Shown: one piece after another, positions 31,889 to 41,640 of the stretch
Position numbering within the stretch: the first letter of the stretch is position 1
Layout: the number at the start of each line of letters is the position of its first letter
DNA from: Ferruginibacter sp. HRS2-29
Lineage (GTDB): Bacteria > Bacteroidota > Bacteroidia > Chitinophagales > Chitinophagaceae
DNA length: 64,000 nucleotides
Direction: 5' to 3'
Assembly (NCBI RefSeq): GCF_024343615.1
Contig: NZ_RJUB01000010.1
Coordinates: 118,395-182,394 of the forward strand
Translations under genes and position numbers: made by a program
Notes under the pieces: generated by a model
Seen by the model: the letters and a program-made list of their open reading frames with translations, nothing else
The model's database searches: none
Told to the model about the DNA's origin: nothing

Positions 31889-32869
31889 TTATCCGCCAAT
31901 GGTGATCATACTCCTGTTCTTAATTTCATTGGCATGAAGATGTTCAAAATCGGTATTCATTTGTCCGCCGAGTGCGGCATATTTCGCGTTGATGCTTTCC
32001 AGTATCAAAGCGCCAATATCCTTGCCCGCCCTGAATGCGGTCAGCAGATCTGTTTCTTCTTTGGAGAAAAGGCAGTTCTTCATTTTGCCATCGGCTGTCA
32101 GTCGTATGCGGTTGCACCCGCTACAAAACGGGGCAGACATGGTGCTGATCACCGCAAATGTTCCGGCATGGCCGGGTACGGTAAATGCTTTGGCTGTGTC
32201 GTGTTCGTCATTTGTTAATGCTTCTGTCGGGTATCGCTTGTTGATGACACTCAGCATTTCCTGCAGGGTGAAAACTTTATTGCTCGTCCATTTATTGCCG
32301 CTGAAAGGCATGAATTCTATGAAACGGATATGAACAGGTGTGTCTTTGGTCCATGCTACAAAATCGTTGATCTCCGCGTCATTGAGGCCTTTCATTACCA
32401 CAACATTCACTTTTACATGAAACCCTTTTTGAATGGCAAGGTCAATGTTGTTTTTAACCAGGGTAAACTGATCGCGTCTTGTCATGAACAGGAATCTTTC
32501 CGGTTGTAATGTATCAAGACTGATGTTGATGGAGCGTATACCCGCTTCCGTTAGTTGTGAAAAAAAATCATGCAGCCTTGTCGCGTTAGTGGTGAGTGTT
32601 AACTGAACAGGAAGTGTGGAAAGTTTTTGGATGATCTCGCCGGCATCCTTTCTTACCAGCGGTTCGCCGCCCGTGAGCCTGATCTTATTTACACCCAGTA
32701 TTGAAAATTTTTGCGCAATGGAAAATATTTCATCCGGTTGCATGAGCCTTGAGGCGGGAGTGAATTCATAGGCTTCATCGGGCATGCAATAAAAGCAGCG
32801 GAGGTTGCAATTATCCGTGAGGGAAATGCGCAGATAATTATGTACCCGTTGAAATTTATCTATGATCAT
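31889..32869 (-). CDS. moaA: GTP 3',8-cyclase (radical SAM)
   Basis: A 326-residue radical SAM enzyme converting GTP to 3',8-cyclo-GTP, the first step of molybdenum-cofactor synthesis. The N-terminal Fe-S motif is CNLRCFYCMP, and the C-terminal cluster ligands lie in APFCSGCNRIRLTADGKMKN. The protein ends ITIGG, the Gly-Gly tail required for activity in MoaA. GGEP (RLTGGEPLVRKD) is present. Start MIIDKFQRVHNYLRISLTDN is preferred over a Met six codons upstream. Confidence 0.96.
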   Translation of the reverse strand: MIIDKFQRVHNYLRISLTDNCNLRCFYCMPDEAYEFTPASRLMQPDEIFSIAQKFSILGVNKIRLTGGEPLVRKDAGEIIQKLSTLPVQLTLTTNATRLHDFFSQLTEAGIRSINISLDTLQPERFLFMTRRDQFTLVKNNIDLAIQKGFHVKVNVVVMKGLNDAEINDFVAWTKDTPVHIRFIEFMPFSGNKWTSNKVFTLQEMLSVINKRYPTEALTNDEHDTAKAFTVPGHAGTFAVISTMSAPFCSGCNRIRLTADGKMKNCLFSKEETDLLTAFRAGKDIGALILESINAKYAALGGQMNTDFEHLHANEIKNRSMITIGG

Positions 32870-32891
32870 CGTTCTGTAATGTATCACAAAT

Positions 32892-33485
32892 CTACTGCAT
32901 AATCCCCAGGTTTTTCAGGTCTTCAGGAGTGTCGATATCCATTTCGCCTTGTGGAAAATCTACATAGGCCATATCAAAAATATGTTCTTTCATGATTGGC
33001 CTGGCGCCGGTATCACCCTTCAGGCAAAGGAGTTGATCGAAGTAATGATGCTGAAACAACGCCGGAGTGCCAAACGTTCCGGCATAACGGGCGGCAACAA
33101 TTCCTTTGCCTGTTGATTTATGTTGCGCCAGCAATTCATTTAGAATAGCGGTAGTCACAAACGGTTGATCACAGGGCATAAGAATGACTGCATCCATATC
33201 CGGCAATTTTTCCTGTGCAGACAAAATGCCTTTCCTGATCGAAGATGACAATCCGCTCACAGCATCTTCATTAACAAGGATAGTGGCTTTTTGGGCAGGC
33301 AACAGGTCTTTTAAAGTTTCGTTTATCACTATAAAAACTTCGGCAACATTTGCCCCAAGGGCAATATTCACCATATGTTCCAGTAAGGAGCTTTCTTTAA
33401 AATGCAGTTGCTGTTTTGGTTGTCCCAGTCTCGAAGAAGAGCCTGCCGCGAGAATGATGAGGCCATATTTTTTCGGACTGTTCAA
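32892..33485 (-). CDS. mocA: MocA-like molybdenum cofactor cytidylyltransferase (NTP transferase)
   Basis: A 197-residue nucleotidyltransferase with the signature IILAAGSSSRLGQPKQQL (family LAAGxSxRxGxxK) and the metal-binding loop LMPCDQPFV. In other bacteria MocA attaches CMP to the cofactor to make the dinucleotide form used by xanthine-dehydrogenase-type enzymes. Its start overlaps the stop of the XdhC gene by 4 nt (ATGA), and it precedes moaA by 22 nt. Together with XdhC it implies a molybdenum hydroxylase elsewhere; none lies in this window. Confidence 0.9.
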   Translation of the reverse strand: MNSPKKYGLIILAAGSSSRLGQPKQQLHFKESSLLEHMVNIALGANVAEVFIVINETLKDLLPAQKATILVNEDAVSGLSSSIRKGILSAQEKLPDMDAVILMPCDQPFVTTAILNELLAQHKSTGKGIVAARYAGTFGTPALFQHHYFDQLLCLKGDTGARPIMKEHIFDMAYVDFPQGEMDIDTPEDLKNLGIMQ

Positions 33486-34639
33486 CGCACTGATTTTTGG
33501 TGGATAGAAGTGTCTTCCTGCACGTGAATGGGCAGTGGCCTGTCTTTCAGCTGCACTACAGTTCGTTTTGAAAGTGCTGCTTTTATTTCCGGAAGGATGG
33601 AAAGGGCGATCTCTTCCGGTGTTTCAGCGCCGATATCAAGTCCTGCCGGGCTATGTATAGCCTCAAGATCATCAACCGATAAAACAATTCCTTTTTCTTT
33701 CAATTCCTGTACTATGCGTTCCCATTTTTTCTTTGGTCCAAGTATGCCGATGTAAGAAATATTTTGCGACAGCAGTGATGTCAGCAATTCGAGATCGTAA
33801 TTGTAATTGTGTGTCATCAGTAAAAAAACGGTCTGTTCATCTACCGGGATATTCTGCAGGATCTCCGCGGCATTCAGTACCATCACATTGCAGGCGCTGG
33901 TGAAGCGTTCTGCTTTTGCATAAGCCGGCCGCCCATCGATCACGGTTGTCTGCCAGCCGAGGATATGAGCCATATTTACCAAAGGCACAACATCGTTTCC
34001 GGCACCGGCAATGATAAGCGAAACAGGCGGTGGCACAAATTCTATAAAAGCGGTAAGGTTAAAATCGGGAGAGACATAGGTTTTAAAAGAAGAAGACCTT
34101 GTTTCAAAAGCAATGCGGATATCATCCTGCAAATAATCCTTCAAAAGATGAGGTTGTTTTTTTTCGATAAGCACACCCTCTTTTTTTTGAAGCAGGAAGG
34201 TGCCTGGCTGTGGGTTCTTTTTATCTGCGATTGAAAAAACTGTTACAAGTATTGCCGGCACCCTATCGGCTGCAAGCAATTGCAGCATACGCACAGGATG
34301 AAGTTCTTCTTCAGAAAGTATCGGTTCTATCAGCACTTGTATGATACCGTTGCAGCCCAGTCCCACACCAAATTTAGCATCGTCTTCATCCATCGTATCA
34401 TAAGTGACCAGCATCGCACGCCGCTGATGCATTACCAGCAAAGCCTTTCGCAAGGCATCGCCTTCGAGGCAGCCGCCACTGATAGCACCGGTAAGCCGGC
34501 CATTTTCTTCAATAAGCATTCTTGCCCCAGGCCGGCGGTACGACGAGCCTTCTACATGCACTACCGTTGCAAGGGCTGTCTGTAAGCCTTGCTGCTGCGC
34601 AGTTTTGTATGCCCTGATGATATCGTTGATCTCCTTCAA
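33482..34639 (-). CDS. xdhC: XdhC/CoxI family molybdenum-hydroxylase accessory protein
   Basis: A 385-residue protein. Residues about 15-80 hold the XdhC/CoxI domain (VHVEGSSYRRPGARMLIEEN, GAISGGCLEGDALRKAL). Residues about 205-345 are a Rossmann-type domain (LIIAGAGNDVVPLVNMAHIL, then VIDGRPAYA and GILGPKKKWERIVQELK, SPAGLDIGAETPEEIALSIL). Members bind sulfurated Moco and load it into xanthine-dehydrogenase-type enzymes. It is the first gene of the cluster and overlaps mocA. Confidence 0.93.
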   Translation of the reverse strand: MKEINDIIRAYKTAQQQGLQTALATVVHVEGSSYRRPGARMLIEENGRLTGAISGGCLEGDALRKALLVMHQRRAMLVTYDTMDEDDAKFGVGLGCNGIIQVLIEPILSEEELHPVRMLQLLAADRVPAILVTVFSIADKKNPQPGTFLLQKKEGVLIEKKQPHLLKDYLQDDIRIAFETRSSSFKTYVSPDFNLTAFIEFVPPPVSLIIAGAGNDVVPLVNMAHILGWQTTVIDGRPAYAKAERFTSACNVMVLNAAEILQNIPVDEQTVFLLMTHNYNYDLELLTSLLSQNISYIGILGPKKKWERIVQELKEKGIVLSVDDLEAIHSPAGLDIGAETPEEIALSILPEIKAALSKRTVVQLKDRPLPIHVQEDTSIHQKSVR

Positions 34640-34661
34640 GTGTGTTTAGAGAGTAGGGATT

Positions 34662-34812
34662 AGGTTAATGGATAATGTTATAATGGATAATGGATAATTT
34701 TTTAGACTGAAATGTTTCTATTGACTGAAAAAAGTTTGGTTGAAAAAAATCAAATATTATCCATTATCCATTATCCATTATAACATTATCCATTATAACA
34801 TTATCCATTGTA
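34662..34812. repeat. Intergenic inverted repeat, word ATAATGG/CCATTAT
   Basis: Left arm TTAATGGATAATGTTATAAT, right arm from 34755 with reiterated TTATCCATTATCCATTATAA to the OPT stop. The core holds TTTAGACTGAAATGTTTCTA. It lies upstream of xdhC. Confidence 0.9.
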
Positions 34813-34816
34813 AAGA

Positions 34817-36859
34817 TTATTTCCTTTGGGCAACCCTGTACAATATCCAGCCCATTGCTGCAAAAAATACTACGCCGAGTATGGCATATCCGCCGGCACC
34901 CATACTATTGGTAAGCCCATGCTCCATGCTTACTGCATTCAGAAATTTATTGCCGGATTCGCTACCGGAAACAAATGCGACCAATACACCTGCTACGGCT
35001 CCGCCAGCCACCAGCCCGGTTGCAAACAAACTGCCTTTGCCCAATTCATCTTCTTCTGGCGTTGTTTCGATGTGCTCTTTTTTCTTTTTCCTGTCTACCA
35101 AACCTTTGATGGCACCACCGATCGCGATCGGCAAAGTTGTGGACAGTGGCAGGTATGCGCCTACGGCAAAACTGAGTGATTTGATACCACACAATTCCAT
35201 AGTGATGGCAAGAAATACGCCAACAAAAACGTATTGCCAGTCGAGGTTGAACGACAGGATACCTTTAATGAGCGTAGCCATCAGGGTCGCCTGGGGAGCC
35301 GGAAAAGTTTCTGTACCGATTGTGTGGTGAATATTTTGCGCCAGCAATTCAGCGCTGGGCTTGTCGAGGAATTTTATGGTGAAACCAATTACTATCGAAG
35401 AAACAATGGCGCCTATAAATAAGGATATCTGCTGATTGCGGGGTGTTGCACCAACGATATAACCACTCTTAAGATCCTGCGAGGTAGCACCTGCATTAGC
35501 GGCAGCGATACAGATCATTCCTCCTACCACCAATACCAACGGCTCGTATGCCTGGCCGGTCCAGCCAACCGCCATGAAGATAAGGCTGGTGCCCATTACG
35601 GTAGCAATCGTCATTCCGCTCACCGGGTTATTGGAAGAGCCAATGAGGCCAACGATCCTGGAAGAAACAGTTACGAACAATGCACCAAATATGAGTACAA
35701 GAAAACCGATGAGTATTTTCTGAATAATATTGTCGCCAGGCACCTGCGGCAATACCGCGATGAGCACTACTAAGGCAAGACTGCCGATACCTACTATCTT
35801 TAGGCTTAGGTCGCGTTCGGTCCTGAGCGTAGTAGTATTGGCTTCTGCAGAATTACTTTTGATGGAGCTGAAACTTCCTTTCACAGATTTTACAATCGTA
35901 GGGATCGTTTTTATCAAGGTGATGATACCACCCGCTGCTACCGCACCCGCGCCGATCTGGCGGATGTAGGCATAATAAATAGCAGCAGAATAATCTGCAA
36001 ATGTTTTGGTAGCAGCGTTCCAGCCGCCCTTACCGCCATCTTTGGTGATGTCTGCGAGATAACCCAATTTGTGTAGTTGCGTAGCAATGATCTCACCAGG
36101 TATCAACGTGGCCAGCAGCGGAATAAAAACGAGCCAGCTCAATACGCCACCTGCCACCAATACGCCTGCAATGCGTGGGCCGATGATATAACCTACACCA
36201 AGATATTCGGGCGTGATCTCGCCGCTTACTTTTGCCGAAGGGAAAAATTTATTCTTTTGTTCGGTCATGAATTCCGGGGCTTCCGATACGATGCGGAATA
36301 TTTTTTGAAGGATAGCATAAAGAAAAGCTACCCCCAGCCCCCAGAAAGCTGTCTTGGCAAAATCGCCGCCTTTTTCACCAGCTTTCAATACATCGCCGCA
36401 GGCGGTACCTTCGGGGTAAGGTAATGTTTCATGTTCGTTTACAATGAGCGCTTTGCGCAAAGGCACCATCAGCAGGGTTCCCAGCATACCACCCACGATA
36501 GCGAGAATAAGTATGGTGAGGTAATTGAAATATTCAGCGCTGCTGGGTGAAGTCAGAAAGAGGAACCCCGGCAGTGTGAATGCCACACCTGATGCGATAC
36601 TTTCGCCGGCGCTGCCGGTGGTTTGTATGATGTTGTTTTCGAGAATAGTTGTTTTAAAAAATCTTCTTCCCAGGGTGATGGCGATCACCGCGATAGGAAT
36701 TGAGGCCGATACGGTCAACCCGGCTTTCAAAGCGAGGTATACATTGGCTGCGCCAAAAATGACACCGAAGAAACATCCCAGCAGGACGGATTTGATGGTC
36801 AGTTCTTTCATGATGGTTCCCGGGGAAACGAAAGGCTGAAACAGTTTTTTCTCAGACAT
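34817..36859 (-). CDS. Oligopeptide transporter, OPT family
   Basis: A 680-residue membrane protein with about 15 hydrophobic segments. It begins MSEKKLFQPFVSPGTIMKEL; OPT-type motifs are GLTVSASIPIAVIAITLGRR, NNIIQTTGSAGESIASGVAF and PYPEGTACGDVLKAG. Members transport oligopeptides or metal chelates. It sits between the Moco cluster and the second POT transporter. The close grouping of one OPT and two POT transporters suggests peptide scavenging. Confidence 0.93.
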   Translation of the reverse strand: MSEKKLFQPFVSPGTIMKELTIKSVLLGCFFGVIFGAANVYLALKAGLTVSASIPIAVIAITLGRRFFKTTILENNIIQTTGSAGESIASGVAFTLPGFLFLTSPSSAEYFNYLTILILAIVGGMLGTLLMVPLRKALIVNEHETLPYPEGTACGDVLKAGEKGGDFAKTAFWGLGVAFLYAILQKIFRIVSEAPEFMTEQKNKFFPSAKVSGEITPEYLGVGYIIGPRIAGVLVAGGVLSWLVFIPLLATLIPGEIIATQLHKLGYLADITKDGGKGGWNAATKTFADYSAAIYYAYIRQIGAGAVAAGGIITLIKTIPTIVKSVKGSFSSIKSNSAEANTTTLRTERDLSLKIVGIGSLALVVLIAVLPQVPGDNIIQKILIGFLVLIFGALFVTVSSRIVGLIGSSNNPVSGMTIATVMGTSLIFMAVGWTGQAYEPLVLVVGGMICIAAANAGATSQDLKSGYIVGATPRNQQISLFIGAIVSSIVIGFTIKFLDKPSAELLAQNIHHTIGTETFPAPQATLMATLIKGILSFNLDWQYVFVGVFLAITMELCGIKSLSFAVGAYLPLSTTLPIAIGGAIKGLVDRKKKKEHIETTPEEDELGKGSLFATGLVAGGAVAGVLVAFVSGSESGNKFLNAVSMEHGLTNSMGAGGYAILGVVFFAAMGWILYRVAQRK

Positions 36860-36889
36860 GAACAGTTGTTTTAGAAAAGGAAGATAATA

Positions 36890-36921
36890 AAAAAGGCGAT
36901 ACCGATGGGTGTCGCCTTTTT
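36890..36921 (-). terminator. Terminator downstream of the second POT gene
   Basis: AAAAAGGCGA and TCGCCTTTTT arms with an inner ACC/GGT pair. The stem itself supplies the T tract on the minus strand. Confidence 0.85.
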
Positions 36922-36956
36922 AAACAGTATATTATTTTGGATAGGTCAATCTATTC

Positions 36957-37063
36957 GGGATGCTGGATGCTGGATGCGGGATACTGGATATTCGTAACAA
37001 TTGACTTTCGTTAATATCTTCGCTACGATAACCAGCAACCAGTAACCAGCATCCAGTAACTAT
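36957..37063. repeat. Intergenic inverted repeat, word GGATGCTGG
   Basis: Left arm GGATGCTGGATGCTGGATGC, right arm AACCAGTAACCAGCATCCAG. The core (TTCGTTAATATCTTCGCTACG) resembles that of the copy at 9993 (ATTCGCTAAATTCTTCGCTAC). Confidence 0.88.
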
Positions 37064-37064
37064 T

Positions 37065-38756
37065 CTACGCAGCCCCCGTTTTATCTTTTACGATCTGGTT
37101 CAGAGATTTCAATCTTGAATAGATCAGGATACCGCCAATGAATGCGGCCACAACAAGAATAAGGAAGAATATTTTTTTGTCGGTAAAGTCATCCCAGAAA
37201 CTGGTCATCACACCCGCAACTTTTCCACCAATGGATGTGGAAAGGAACCAGCCTCCCATCATCAATGCGGTCAGCCTTGCAGGAGATAATTTGGATACGA
37301 GCGAAAGTCCGATCGGGCTCAGGAAGATCTCACTGATGGTAAATACGAAATAAGTGCCCCAAAGCCACGCCGGGGCTGTTTTGTAACCATAGATAGATGG
37401 TACCGACATGATGGCGAATACCATCACCAAAGCCGATAATCCGGAAATGAACATCGCCATCGCAAATTTGGAAGCTGTGGTAGGCTCTTTGCCTTTCTTT
37501 CGGAGGTAATCAAAGAATGGTACAAAGAATAATGTGAGCAATACAATGAAGAGCGGATTGATGGATTGGAACAATTCCGTGTTTATAAGCTTCACCTCCT
37601 TGCCATTCGGCCATTGGTCTTTTGGAACATTGTTGAAATATGGATCAGGGCCCATTGTTTGCACCACATGTCCGCTATCGTCTTTTACATCTACAAAAAA
37701 TTCATTCACTTTATTTACCAGCCTTGGTGTATCAGTCACCTGCTGCAGGGGAAATATAGAGCCTGTGATCTTACCGGTAGTTTCAGAAGCCACACGATCC
37801 GTATGTTTTTCTGCCCAGATGGTAAGGCCGGTAGAATTCTGATTGTAAATGGTCCAGAATACGATACTTACAGAGAAAATAAAAAGCAGTGCACCGATCC
37901 CTTTTTTGTCCTGCCCCTTTGCTTTTACCCAAAGGGAAATATAAAATGCGATGATTGGCAGACAGGCAAAAATGAACGCATCATTTGCCTGGCTTCCCAT
38001 AATGGTGTTGCCGAAGATCATTGTAGGAACGATCCAGCCTATTGCTGCTGCAATGAGCGCCGGCAAAAAAACATATCCGAAGATCTGTCCGAGCGACATA
38101 TCTTCTTTTTCCACAGGCTTCTTGATATCGCCTTCTTTCACATGCTTCAGGTTGGCGGCGAGGATGATCATGCCGATCACCAGGCCTACACCTGCAGCGG
38201 CAAAGGCATAACCCCAGCCGTATGCATTGCGGAGATAGGCAGCTACGAAGTTGCACACAAATGCACCGATATTGATACCCATATAAAAGATATTGTACGC
38301 ATTATCTTTTAATGGTTTAAGGTCTTCACGGTTGTAGATATTCCCTAATACGGTAGAGATATTCGGTTTGAAAAAACCATTACCTACGATGATCAATCCA
38401 AGAGAAATGTACATCGCTGTATTGCCCGGAAGGGAAAGGCCGAAATAGCCAAGGGCCATCAGGCTTCCGCCAAGAAAGATGGATTTGATATAACCGAGGT
38501 ACCGATCGGCCACCAGGCCGCCGATGAAAGGCGTCAGGTAAACTAATGCGATGAAACTCCCTACAACATCTGCCCCGATATGCTGCGAAAAGCCTTTTCC
38601 ACCGGTGGTCGTATCGATCAGATACAAAAACAGGATTCCCACCATCAGGTAGTAGGCAAACCTCTCCCACATTTCTGTGAGAAACAATACAAACAGCGCC
38701 CGCGGGTGTTTACCGGCTCTTACAGGAACATTCAGCGTGTCATTTCCATTACTCAT
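37065..38756 (-). CDS. POT/PTR family proton-dependent peptide transporter (paralogue 2)
   Basis: A 563-residue membrane protein of the same family as 24045-25682. The ExxER motif is in FLTEMWERFAYYLMVGILFL, and GNGFFKPNISTVLGNIYN is the second signature. A soluble insert lies at about 320-395 (KHTDRVASETTGKITGSIFP and on). The C-terminus has SPIGLSLVSKLSPARLTALM. It imports short peptides with protons. The paralogues are not adjacent, so they are probably not a recent tandem duplication. Confidence 0.93.
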   Translation of the reverse strand: MSNGNDTLNVPVRAGKHPRALFVLFLTEMWERFAYYLMVGILFLYLIDTTTGGKGFSQHIGADVVGSFIALVYLTPFIGGLVADRYLGYIKSIFLGGSLMALGYFGLSLPGNTAMYISLGLIIVGNGFFKPNISTVLGNIYNREDLKPLKDNAYNIFYMGINIGAFVCNFVAAYLRNAYGWGYAFAAAGVGLVIGMIILAANLKHVKEGDIKKPVEKEDMSLGQIFGYVFLPALIAAAIGWIVPTMIFGNTIMGSQANDAFIFACLPIIAFYISLWVKAKGQDKKGIGALLFIFSVSIVFWTIYNQNSTGLTIWAEKHTDRVASETTGKITGSIFPLQQVTDTPRLVNKVNEFFVDVKDDSGHVVQTMGPDPYFNNVPKDQWPNGKEVKLINTELFQSINPLFIVLLTLFFVPFFDYLRKKGKEPTTASKFAMAMFISGLSALVMVFAIMSVPSIYGYKTAPAWLWGTYFVFTISEIFLSPIGLSLVSKLSPARLTALMMGGWFLSTSIGGKVAGVMTSFWDDFTDKKIFFLILVVAAFIGGILIYSRLKSLNQIVKDKTGAA

Positions 38757-39015
38757 ATTAAATAATTTAATGCTTGATGGTTGATTTATAATGGCTCAAA
38801 GTAATAAAAATCTCCTAGCTTATTCAAATTAGCCTTCATTTTTAAGAAAATCGAAAAACAGGTATCAGCTACCCCGGAATTCTTCGCCTGGATCATTGTC
38901 AGTTATCTACTATCGGTTGTCAACCATTTACCGCTTGTAAAAAAAACAGGATTGTTGCCATAACTGAATTAAATTCGCAGCGGCAAACTTGAAACTACAT
39001 ACAATATCTCCTTTC

Positions 39016-40305
39016 ATGAAAATTCTACTTGTCGGTTCCGGCGGGCGTGAACATACGCTGGCCTGGAAACTGAAGCAAAGCAACAAATGCGAAGCCTTGT
39101 TCATAGCGCCTGGAAATGCAGGTACAGCACTTACCGGCACGAACCTGGATGTACAGATCAATGATTTTGAAGGCTTGTCGGCTGCCTGTCTCCAGCATTC
39201 AATCGAAATGGTGATCGTAGGGCCCGAAGAACCACTGGTGAAAGGCATTACCGACTTTTTCAAAAATGATCCCAACACTGCACATATTCATATCATCGGC
39301 CCTTCAGGCGAAGCTGCACAGCTGGAAGGAAGCAAGGCATTTGCCAAAGCTTTCATGAAAAAATATGATATCCCTACGGCGGCGTATGAAAAATTCAACG
39401 AAGAAAATTATACCGAAGGGGTAGAATATATACGCAGCCACAGCCTGCCGATCGTATTGAAAGCGGATGGCCTCGCGGCAGGAAAAGGGGTGGTGATCTG
39501 TAACAGTCACCTGGAAGCTCTTGCTGAATTTGAATTGATGGTATTACGCTCCAAATTCGGCGAAGCCGGAAGAAGAGTGATCGTGGAAGAATTCCTGCAG
39601 GGGATCGAAATGAGTGTATTTGTATTGACCGACGGCAAGGATTATGTGTTGCTGCCGGAGGCAAAAGATTATAAAAAGATCGGGGAAGGCGACAAAGGCC
39701 TCAACACCGGCGGAATGGGAGCGGTAAGCCCGGTGCCATTCTTTGATGAAGAGTTGAAGAAAAAGATCACGGAAAAAATAATCAAACCTACCATTGCCGG
39801 CCTGCAAAAAGAACAGCTGGATTATAAAGGATTCGTGTTTATCGGCCTTATTGTTGAAAACAATGAAGCCAAAGTGATCGAGTACAATTGCCGCCTCGGC
39901 GATCCCGAAACGGAAGTGGTGATACCACGTTTGCAAAACGACCTGGTTGACCTTTTACTCGCTACCTCACAGGGACGCATAAACGAAATTGAGATCGACA
40001 CCGATCCAAGCACAGCAGTAGCTGTAGTGGCTGTCAGTGGCGGTTATCCCGGAAATTACGAAAAAGGAAAAGTGATTGAAGGGCTGGATTCTGTAGAGAT
40101 CCCCGGGAGTTTTGTTTTCCATTCAGGAACTAAAAAAAATAAGGAGGAAATCGTTACGAATGGAGGCCGGGTGCTGGTAGTGACTTCTTATGGTGAAAAC
40201 ATCCAGGAAGCTGCCGAGCAATCGACTTACCTGCTGGAGCAACTTTACTTCGAAGACATTTATTTCAGGTCGGATATCGGGTTTGAATTCACAAATAATG
40301 GATAA
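39016..40305 (+). CDS. purD: Phosphoribosylamine--glycine ligase
   Basis: A 429-residue ATP-grasp enzyme of purine synthesis joining glycine to phosphoribosylamine. It starts MKILLVGSGGREHTLAWKLK, the family opening. It also has VIVGPEEPLVKGITDFF, LPIVLKADGLAAGKGVVICN and YNCRLGDPETEVVIPRLQND. An upstream TTG at 38989 is in frame but adds only 9 residues; the ATG is used. No other purine gene is near; mreB follows after a 275-nt repeat-containing gap. Confidence 0.96.
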   Translation: MKILLVGSGGREHTLAWKLKQSNKCEALFIAPGNAGTALTGTNLDVQINDFEGLSAACLQHSIEMVIVGPEEPLVKGITDFFKNDPNTAHIHIIGPSGEAAQLEGSKAFAKAFMKKYDIPTAAYEKFNEENYTEGVEYIRSHSLPIVLKADGLAAGKGVVICNSHLEALAEFELMVLRSKFGEAGRRVIVEEFLQGIEMSVFVLTDGKDYVLLPEAKDYKKIGEGDKGLNTGGMGAVSPVPFFDEELKKKITEKIIKPTIAGLQKEQLDYKGFVFIGLIVENNEAKVIEYNCRLGDPETEVVIPRLQNDLVDLLLATSQGRINEIEIDTDPSTAVAVVAVSGGYPGNYEKGKVIEGLDSVEIPGSFVFHSGTKKNKEEIVTNGGRVLVVTSYGENIQEAAEQSTYLLEQLYFEDIYFRSDIGFEFTNNG

Positions 40306-40420
40306 TGAAATAATGGATAATGTATAATAATACTTCCCGATTGAAGCACTTAAAATTTCAGCGAAAACTCTCTGGCCGAAAACATTATCCATTATCCATT
40401 TTACTATTATCCATCCCGAA
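40299..40420. repeat. Intergenic inverted repeat, word ATAATGG/CCATTAT
   Basis: Left arm AATAATGGATAATGAAATAA, right arm ACATTATCCATTATCCATTT, core with CCCGATTGAAGCACTTAAAA. It lies between purD and mreB and starts at the purD stop. Confidence 0.88.
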
Positions 40421-40510
40421 TAAAAGCTAAAATAATTAGCAAACCGGGACTGGCTGTTATTCTTCCAAAAAATACATTCCTGCGGTTGTACTAAAAATAT
40501 TTTTTTACCG

Positions 40511-40540
40511 TTGTAAATCCAATATTTTACAGCAACTTTG
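40511..40540 (+). promoter_or_regulatory. Promoter of the mreB gene or operon
   Basis: TTG at 40511-40513, exactly 19 nt, then CAACTTTG at 40533-40540 (7 of 8 to TAnnTTTG counting free positions). The start is 40 nt downstream. Confidence 0.6.
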
Positions 40541-40579
40541 CCACATTCTTTTTATTACACGATCGTTACTTAAACATAT

Positions 40580-41605
40580 ATGGGCATCTTCAACTTTTTT
40601 ACGCAGGAAATTGCGATAGATCTGGGTACTGCAAATACCCTCATAATCCATAACGATGAAGTGGTGGTGAACGAACCATCTATCGTGGCCCTGGACAGGA
40701 ACAATCCTAAAAATCTGCTGGCTGTGGGAAAGAAGGCATTGATGATGCACGAAAAGACCCACGAAAGCATCCGCACCGTACGCCCGTTGAGGGATGGTGT
40801 AATAGCCGACTTTAACGCCGCGGAGTTGATGATCCGCGAACTGATCAAGCAGGTGTACTCAAAAAAGCCTTTGTTTGCGCCCAGCTGGCGTATGATGGTT
40901 TGTATACCAAGCAGCATTACGGAAGTAGAAAAGAGAGCTGTTCGGGACAGTTGTGAGCAAGCCGGGGCAAAAGAAGTGTACCTCATTCATGAGCCGATGG
41001 CAGCAGCCCTTGGTATCGGGATCGATGTGGAAGAACCGGTTGGTAACATGATCATCGACATCGGTGGTGGTACAACGGGCATTACTGTGATAGCCCTTGC
41101 GGGAATCGTATGCGACCAGAGTATCCGTATCGCGGGAGATGAATTTACCGCGGATATCATGGAAGCGCTTCGCCGTTACCATAGCCTTTTGATTGGTGAG
41201 CGTACTGCCGAACAGATCAAGATCCAGGTAGGTGCGGCAATGAAAGACCTCGACAATCCACCGGACGACATCCCTGTAAATGGCCGCGATCTGGTAACGG
41301 GTATCCCTAAGCAGGTAATGGTGAGCTTCCAGGAAGTTGCCGAAGCATTGGATAAAAGCATTTTCAAAATCGAAGAAGCGATCCTGAAAGCGTTGGAAAC
41401 AACCCCTCCGGAACTTGCTGCAGATATTTATCGCCGTGGCCTGTACATCACAGGTGGTGGCGCTTTGCTGCGTGGTCTTGATAAAAGGATCGCCGCAAAA
41501 ATTAAATTGCCGGTTCACGTGGCAGACGATCCGCTGAAAAGCGTGGTACGTGGTACAGGAATAGCGCTGAAGAATTATGATCGCTATCCTTTCGTGATGA
41601 GATAA
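40580..41605 (+). CDS. mreB: Rod shape-determining protein MreB
   Basis: A 341-residue actin-like ATPase, forming membrane-associated filaments that guide side-wall synthesis. It begins MGIFNFFTQEIAIDLGTANT, with an amphipathic N-terminus and phosphate-1 motif DLGTANTLI, phosphate-2 motif DIGGGTTGI, and adenosine motif TGGGALLRGLDKRI. Length and motifs are typical. It heads the mreBCD-PBP2-rodA run, though 141 nt with a hairpin separate it from mreC. Confidence 0.97.
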   Translation: MGIFNFFTQEIAIDLGTANTLIIHNDEVVVNEPSIVALDRNNPKNLLAVGKKALMMHEKTHESIRTVRPLRDGVIADFNAAELMIRELIKQVYSKKPLFAPSWRMMVCIPSSITEVEKRAVRDSCEQAGAKEVYLIHEPMAAALGIGIDVEEPVGNMIIDIGGGTTGITVIALAGIVCDQSIRIAGDEFTADIMEALRRYHSLLIGERTAEQIKIQVGAAMKDLDNPPDDIPVNGRDLVTGIPKQVMVSFQEVAEALDKSIFKIEEAILKALETTPPELAADIYRRGLYITGGGALLRGLDKRIAAKIKLPVHVADDPLKSVVRGTGIALKNYDRYPFVMR

Positions 41606-41640
41606 TATTTTAATACCTGATCGAATTATAATTTAAATAA

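Noticed and set aside
38757..39015. Possible gene in the purD / POT divergent spacer
   Set aside because: Only short frames antisense to purD are present.
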